From assembly GCA_902552985.1 (NCBI GenBank), contig CACDII010000007.1, positions 1-36,733 of the forward strand: a stretch of 36,733 nucleotides of DNA, given 5' to 3'. Position 1 is the first letter of the stretch, and each line of letters starts with the position of its first letter. The notes under the pieces were generated by a model. It was not told the DNA's origin. It worked only from the letters and a program-made list of their open reading frames with translations, and did not search any database. The DNA comes from an uncultured Pelagibacteraceae bacterium (GTDB lineage Bacteria; Pseudomonadota; Alphaproteobacteria; Pelagibacterales; Pelagibacteraceae). A program made the translations under genes and the position numbers. This document shows positions 32,182 through 36,733 of the stretch, piece by piece.

Positions 32182-33363
32182 TTAATTTATAGCCTTTATA
32201 CCAGGTAAAGTTTTACCTTCAAGAAATTCTAAAAATGCGCCACCCGCAGTTGAAACAAAAGTAAAAGATTTTATTTTGTCAAATTTATTTATAGCCGCAA
32301 CTGTTTCTCCTCCACCTGCAACAGAAAATATATTATGATTTAATGTTCTTTCTGTAATTATTTCTAGGATTTTTTTTGTACCATTTTGAAAATTTGGATT
32401 TTCAAAATATCCAGCTGGACCATTCCACAAAACAGTATTTGAATTATCAATTATTTTTTTTATAGAATCAATTGTTTTGGGTCCAATATCCAATATCATT
32501 TCATCTTCCTCAATTTTATCTATATCCTTGTTTTTACCTATGCCTTCCAGGCTGTTAGCTACAATTACATCTGTTGGGCATGTAATCTTACAATTAAATT
32601 CTTTAGATTTTTTTAAAATTTCTTTAATCAATTGACCACAATCATTCTCACAAATTGATTTACCCACTTTTGAACCCGTATGTTTAAGCATTGTGTTTGC
32701 CATACCACCGACAATAATTATATTATTAAATTTTTTAATAAGGTTATTAATAATTTTAATTTTGGTCGAAATTTTGGATCCTCCAATAATTAAGGAAACT
32801 GGTTTTTTAATTTCTGAGGTTATTTTTTTCAAAGCATTAATTTCTTCCGTTATTTGTAAACCAAAATAAGAGGGAATATGTTTGGTAATACCTTCAATAG
32901 AAGCATGAGCTCTATGAGAGCATGAAAAGGCATCATTTATATATATATCTCCTAAACCAGAAATTTTTTTTGAAAATTCTTTATCATTTGTTTCTTCTCC
33001 TTCATTAAAACGTATATTTTCCAACATCATTATTGAGCCATTTGTAAGATTATCAATTTCGGAAAAAGTGTTTTTACTTATTATATTTTTGTTAAAAATA
33101 ATTTTTTTATTCAACAAATCTGATAACTTTTTTGAAATAGGATCTAAAGTCATACCTTTTACTATCTTTCCTTTTGGTCTTCCAATATGTGATAATATTA
33201 TTATTTTAGCTTCTTTTTCTACTAAGAATTTTATAGTAGGTAATATTTTTTTTATTCTTGATGTTTCAGTGATAGCTCCATTTTTCATTGGAACGTTTAA
33301 ATCAACTCTTAAAACTACTTTTTTTCCTTTTAATTTTAAATTTTGATTTAAGATATTATTCAT
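32182..33363 (-). CDS. pgk: Phosphoglycerate kinase
   Basis: This 393-residue kinase (normal length) transfers phosphate between 1,3-bisphosphoglycerate and ADP. The substrate-binding segments VVLRVDLNVPMKNG, LSHIGRPKGK and LENIRFNEGEE are in the N-domain, followed by GLGDIYINDAFSCSHRAHAS. The nucleotide domain shows IIGGSKISTKI, VGGMANTML, WNGPAGYFE and the C-terminal GGGETVAAI with FVSTAGGAFLEFLEG. It lies 6 bases after gap and 1 base before fba, in a tight run of triose-phosphate enzymes. Confidence 0.97.
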   Translation of the reverse strand: MNNILNQNLKLKGKKVVLRVDLNVPMKNGAITETSRIKKILPTIKFLVEKEAKIIILSHIGRPKGKIVKGMTLDPISKKLSDLLNKKIIFNKNIISKNTFSEIDNLTNGSIMMLENIRFNEGEETNDKEFSKKISGLGDIYINDAFSCSHRAHASIEGITKHIPSYFGLQITEEINALKKITSEIKKPVSLIIGGSKISTKIKIINNLIKKFNNIIIVGGMANTMLKHTGSKVGKSICENDCGQLIKEILKKSKEFNCKITCPTDVIVANSLEGIGKNKDIDKIEEDEMILDIGPKTIDSIKKIIDNSNTVLWNGPAGYFENPNFQNGTKKILEIITERTLNHNIFSVAGGGETVAAINKFDKIKSFTFVSTAGGAFLEFLEGKTLPGIKAIN

Positions 33364-33369
33364 TAAATT

Positions 33370-34374
33370 TTAAATTTTATGAATATATTTGGCCAAATCA
33401 TTCATTCTTGATGCAAAACCCCATTCATTATCGTACCATGCTGAAACTTTACCCATCTGATCTCCAACAACAGCTGTTAAAGATAAATCTACTATAGCGG
33501 AGTTAGGATTATGGTTAAAATCAATTGATACCAATTTTTCGTTAGTTACACTAAGAACGTTTTTAAGTTTATTATTTGAAGCTTTTATAAAAGAATCGTT
33601 AATTTTTTTAGCAGACAATTTTTCCTTTGAATTAAAAACAAATTCAACTAAAGAAACATTTGCCGTTGGAACTCTCATTGCTAAACCTTCAAGCTTACCC
33701 TTAAGTTCTGGAATAATATCTCCGATTGCTTTTGAAGCACCAGTTGAAGTTGGAACAATTGATTGAGCCGCTGATCTAGCGCGTCTAGGATCTTTATGTG
33801 AATTATCTAGAAGTCTTTGGTCTGTAGTATATGAATGAATAGTAGTCATAAAACCTTTTTCTATCTTAAAGTTTTCATTAATCACAAATGCTACAGGAGC
33901 AAGACAATTTGTTGTGCACGATGCAGCAGAAATTATTAAATCATTTTTTTTTATCAATTTATGATTTATGCCGTAGACAACAGTTCTGTCAGCATTTTTA
34001 CAAGGCGCAGAAACAATTACTTTTTTAGCACCATTTTTTATATGTGTTATTGATTGTTTTTTTGAATTGAATTTTCCAGTGCATTCTAAAACAATATCAA
34101 CATTATTTTTTTTCCAATTAATTTTATCTAATTCTGTTTCTTGTGAAAAATGTATTTTTTTATTGTTTATGATTAAATTTTTTTTATCGAAATCGATTTT
34201 TGCGTTAAACTTTCCATGAACCGAATCATACTTTAATAATTGAGTGCTATTTTCTGCATTGGTTCTGTTGTTAATATGTACAATTTTTATATTTTTATTC
34301 TTATTTTCCTCTACCGATCTTATAACCATTCTTCCAATTCTACCTAAACCGTTAATTCCAATTTTTACAGTCAT
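33370..34374 (-). CDS. gap: Type I glyceraldehyde-3-phosphate dehydrogenase
   Basis: This is a 334-residue tetrameric enzyme. The Rossmann loop GINGLGRIGR (6-15), catalytic Cys153 in SCTTNCLAP, His180 in TTIHSYTTDQ, RRARSAAQSIVPTSTGA and SWYDNEWG-type SAWYDNEWGFASRM are all present. After the second strand the sequence reads HINNRTN, so the residue that is Asp in NAD-specific GapA (Asn-Asp) is Asn36. This suggests use of NADP+ or dual use, but it is only an inference. The ATG overlaps the transketolase stop by 4 bases (ATGA). Confidence 0.96.
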   Translation of the reverse strand: MTVKIGINGLGRIGRMVIRSVEENKNKNIKIVHINNRTNAENSTQLLKYDSVHGKFNAKIDFDKKNLIINNKKIHFSQETELDKINWKKNNVDIVLECTGKFNSKKQSITHIKNGAKKVIVSAPCKNADRTVVYGINHKLIKKNDLIISAASCTTNCLAPVAFVINENFKIEKGFMTTIHSYTTDQRLLDNSHKDPRRARSAAQSIVPTSTGASKAIGDIIPELKGKLEGLAMRVPTANVSLVEFVFNSKEKLSAKKINDSFIKASNNKLKNVLSVTNEKLVSIDFNHNPNSAIVDLSLTAVVGDQMGKVSAWYDNEWGFASRMNDLAKYIHKI

Positions 34375-36326
34375 ATTTTTTTATTTATCATTTCCTTAGT
34401 TTTTTTTGTAATATTTTCTACTGTTAAGCCAAAGTCTTTATAAATTTCTTTATACGGGGCACTTTTACCAAAATTATTGATCCCAAAATTTAATCCTTTT
34501 TTAAAAATATACTTATTCCAAGATTCTGTAGATCCTGCTTCGATAGATATTGTAAATTCTGTTTCATTTAAAATTTTGTCTTTATAACTTTTTGTTTGTA
34601 TATTAAACAATTCTTGACACGGCACGGAAACAACTTTTGAATAGATGTTTTCTGTGGCCAATTTATGACTAACTTCTAAAGCTAAATTAATTTCAGAGCC
34701 ACTCGCCATAATACATAATAATACATCAGAGTTAGACCTAAAGATTTCATAAGCTCCTAAAGCACATTTGTTTTCTTTATCAAATTCTTTTCTGACTGGT
34801 TCAACTTTTTGTCTGGTTAAAGCAATTACACTAGGTGTTTTTTTATGTTTCAAAGCTAGTTGCCAACACTCAAATGTTTCTACTGTATCAGCAGGTCTAA
34901 AAACGTTTAAGTTTGGAATTACTCTTAAACCAGATAATTGTTCCACAGGTTGGTGAGTAGGTCCATCTTCACCCAATCCAATCGAGTCATGAGTCATGAC
35001 ATAAATAACTCTTTGATTCATTAAAGCGGACAATCTTATTGATGGCTTACAATAATCACTAAAAATTAGAAAAGTTCCTCCATATGGTAGAAATCCACTA
35101 TGTAAAGAAACACCGTTCATTATTCCGCACATAGCATGCTCTCTCACCCCATAATGAATGTAATTACCATCAAAGTTTCCAGGTTTAATTACTTTATGGT
35201 TTTTTGTTTTTGTATTATTTGAGCCTGCAAGATCTGCAGATCCTCCAATTATATTAGGTAATTTTGAAATTATATTTAAAAATTTTTCGGATGATTTTCT
35301 TGTAGCCATAGGTTCAAGTGATTTTAAATAATTTTTTTTTTCTTTTTCGATAATTTTATTATTTACATCCCAATTCATCCAATTATTTACTTTTTTTCTA
35401 TAGCTTTTAGCCCAATTTGAATATTCTTTCTCTGAACGTTTACCGATATTTCTCCATTCATTTAAAATGTTTTTTGGAATATCAAAAGGGGCATATGACC
35501 ATTTTAATTTGTTCCTTACTAAGCTTGTTTCATCTTTTCCTAGGGGGCTTCCGTGAGCAGATGCAGATTTAGATTTATTTGGAGAACCATAACCAATAAT
35601 TGTTTTACAGGATATTACAGTTGGTTTTTTTGCTTTTTGAACTTTTTTTAATGCTTTAAATATTTGTTTTTCGCTGTGCCCATCTATTAAAATATAATCC
35701 CATCCATAGCTTTCAAATCTTTTTTTAAAATCATCAGAGGTAGTGAGGCTAGTAGGACCATCAATTGATATAGAATTATTATCAAATAACATTATAAGAT
35801 TTTTTAATTTCAAATGTCCTGCTAGGCTTAATGCTTCATGACTTATTCCTTCCATTAAACAACCATCTCCAGCAAGCACATATGTTTTATGGTTTATAAT
35901 TTTTTTGCCAATTTGTTTTTTTAAAATTTCCTCTGATAACGCAAAACCAACTGCATTAGCTATACCTTGTCCCAACGGACCAGTTGTAGTTTCAATTCCA
36001 GTACTTGGGTGATATTCTGGATGTCCTGCACAAATAGAATTTAATTGTCTAAAATTTTTAATATCATTTAAAGAAATACTTTTATAGCCAGTCAAATACA
36101 AAAGAGAATAAAGAAGCATTGAGCCGTGACCTGCCGATAAAACGAATCTATCACGATTAACCCACTCAGGGTCTTTTGGATTAAATTTTAAAAAGTGTTT
36201 AAATAGGATGGTTGCTACATCAGCCATGCCCATCGGCATACCAGGATGGCCAGAATTAGCTTTTTCCACAGCATCAATTGATAGAAATCTAATTGCATTA
36301 GATAAATCTTTATTTTGTAAGCTCAA
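34371..36326 (-). CDS. tkt: Transketolase
   Basis: This is a 651-residue thiamine-diphosphate enzyme moving two-carbon units in the pentose-phosphate pathway. ANSGHPGMPMG and SAGHGSMLLYSLL are at the N-terminus, with Asp154 in the GDG motif (153-155) and a following LMEGISHEALSLAGH binding the cofactor. TTGPLGQGIANAVG, ISCKTIIGYGSPNK, VREHAMCGIMNG, FSDYCKPSIRLSALM and THDSIGLGEDGPTHQPVEQL are all present. The start is TTG at 36326, supported by AGGA with 6 intervening bases; no ATG is available. It is the first gene of a long - strand run through gap, pgk and fba. Confidence 0.97.
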   Translation of the reverse strand: MSLQNKDLSNAIRFLSIDAVEKANSGHPGMPMGMADVATILFKHFLKFNPKDPEWVNRDRFVLSAGHGSMLLYSLLYLTGYKSISLNDIKNFRQLNSICAGHPEYHPSTGIETTTGPLGQGIANAVGFALSEEILKKQIGKKIINHKTYVLAGDGCLMEGISHEALSLAGHLKLKNLIMLFDNNSISIDGPTSLTTSDDFKKRFESYGWDYILIDGHSEKQIFKALKKVQKAKKPTVISCKTIIGYGSPNKSKSASAHGSPLGKDETSLVRNKLKWSYAPFDIPKNILNEWRNIGKRSEKEYSNWAKSYRKKVNNWMNWDVNNKIIEKEKKNYLKSLEPMATRKSSEKFLNIISKLPNIIGGSADLAGSNNTKTKNHKVIKPGNFDGNYIHYGVREHAMCGIMNGVSLHSGFLPYGGTFLIFSDYCKPSIRLSALMNQRVIYVMTHDSIGLGEDGPTHQPVEQLSGLRVIPNLNVFRPADTVETFECWQLALKHKKTPSVIALTRQKVEPVRKEFDKENKCALGAYEIFRSNSDVLLCIMASGSEINLALEVSHKLATENIYSKVVSVPCQELFNIQTKSYKDKILNETEFTISIEAGSTESWNKYIFKKGLNFGINNFGKSAPYKEIYKDFGLTVENITKKTKEMINKKI

Positions 36327-36380
36327 AAATTATCCTATCTAGACTAAGAAGACTCAATTTAATAATATAAATATATATAT

Positions 36381-36704
36381 ATGAAAAGTCCTACTGAAAA
36401 AGAAAAAAAACTAGATTTGGCACTTTCTAAATTAAAAAGTATAAATTTTGAAAACCCAAGTATTAAAAATAGTATAGAAAATTTAGAAAATCAGAAAAAT
36501 CAATTAGAAATTGAAAAAAAAGAAATAGAAACAAGATATCAAAATTTGATTAATGATTACGATAAGCTTAATGAAAAATTGGAAGAAATGAATAAACAAA
36601 AATCAAAAGAAAAAGACAAAGAAACACAATTTTCAGAGAAAATAGATGAATTAAATCAGGAAACAGATAACTTGTTAGACGAGATTGATAAATGGCCAAT
36701 GTAA
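36381..36704 (+). CDS. Small coiled-coil protein upstream of zapA
   Basis: This 107-residue hydrophilic protein is dominated by a coiled coil (about residues 25-100) with heptad-like leucine/isoleucine spacing and many Glu/Lys/Gln/Asn, and has no membrane segment. Small coiled-coil genes just ahead of zapA are common in alphaproteobacteria. The ATG follows an AT repeat. The last 13 bases overlap the zapA start, suggesting translational coupling and possibly a shared division role. I do not recognise a named family with certainty. Confidence 0.7.
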   Translation: MKSPTEKEKKLDLALSKLKSINFENPSIKNSIENLENQKNQLEIEKKEIETRYQNLINDYDKLNEKLEEMNKQKSKEKDKETQFSEKIDELNQETDNLLDEIDKWPM

Positions 36705-36733
36705 ATATTAAGTTTAATGGAAAAGATTTTCTA
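36692..36733 (+). CDS. zapA: Cell division protein ZapA, first 14 codons (3' truncated by window)
   Basis: Only MANVNIKFNGKDFL is inside the window. The MANV-x-I-x-x-NGK-x-F/Y pattern fits the start of ZapA, the FtsZ-ring associated protein. The overlap with the preceding coiled-coil gene and the strand order support this. With 14 residues the call rests largely on motif and context. Confidence 0.6.
   Translation, partial: MANVNIKFNGKDFL

Noticed and set aside
33068..33497. Two + strand frames antisense to pgk and gap
   Set aside because: They are shadows of highly conserved glycolytic genes.
36327..36350. TTGAGT-17-GATAAT promoter-like match on the - strand ahead of tkt
   Set aside because: The would-be -10 box sits only a few bases from the TTG start and overlaps the better-supported AGGA ribosome site.
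36361..36382. ATATATATATAT repeat before the coiled-coil gene
   Set aside because: A short dinucleotide run expected in such AT-rich DNA; it may include a -10 box but nothing specific supports that.

Overview
The window looks like a chromosomal segment of a streamlined, very AT-rich alphaproteobacterium, most likely of the SAR11 / Candidatus Pelagibacter type. This rests on extreme A+T content, Lys/Asn/Ile/Phe-rich proteins, near-zero intergenic space with ATGA overlaps, a 5S rRNA gene standing alone, and alphaproteobacterial markers: cysteine-free L31 and L36, a DUF1013/TrcR regulator, a split PntAA/PntAB/PntB transhydrogenase, and a ZapA gene behind a small coiled-coil gene. No database search was possible, so the lineage is an inference. 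No gap between genes exceeds 130 bases.

Layout. (1) 1-4093, + strand: end of the division/cell-wall (dcw) cluster, murD (partial)-ftsW-murG-murC. (2) 4090-22662: a variable cell-surface glycan island. It begins flush with murC, where murB/ddl/ftsQAZ would normally follow. Its + strand genes encode a formyltransferase-like/beta-propeller fusion, GT4 and GT2 glycosyltransferases, a UDP-sugar dehydrogenase, a large polytopic membrane protein, the GDP-L-fucose enzymes Gmd and Fcl, a polyprenyl-phosphate sugar-1-phosphate transferase, an FkbM methyltransferase and an epimerase. A UDP-sugar epimerase lies on the - strand. A separate - strand cassette (15478-20147) encodes a DUF4956 membrane protein, a membrane-anchored CotH-like kinase with a C-terminal beta-helix, a VTC-domain protein and a GT2. 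(3) 22701-28057, + strand: a lone 5S rRNA with its own promoter, rpmJ 11 nt behind it, then pntAA-pntAB-pntB-transaldolase-TPR/sulfotransferase. (4) 36326-28071, - strand: a compact run tkt-gap-pgk-fba-thiE-efp-suhB-rpmE-trcR-rpsU ending in initiator tRNA-Met. (5) 36381-36733, + strand: a coiled-coil gene overlapping the start of zapA.

How the genes work together. The island can make GDP-L-fucose and a UDP-hexuronate, start a glycan on a polyprenyl phosphate, extend it with several glycosyltransferases and decorate it by methylation and perhaps formylation. No Wzx/Wzy or ABC exporter, ligase or sugar aminotransferase is recognisable here. The right flank is core metabolism: transhydrogenase (NADPH supply), lower glycolysis/gluconeogenesis plus pentose-phosphate enzymes, and translation factors.

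Most interesting items: the DUF4956-CotH/beta-helix-VTC-GT2 cassette; the formyltransferase-like/propeller fusion with a changed catalytic Asn; the self-promoted 5S-rpmJ unit; an initiator tRNA with A-U in place of the first conserved G-C pair of the anticodon stem; a GAPDH with Asn at the coenzyme-selecting Asp; and 12-13 base A-tracts inside island genes.
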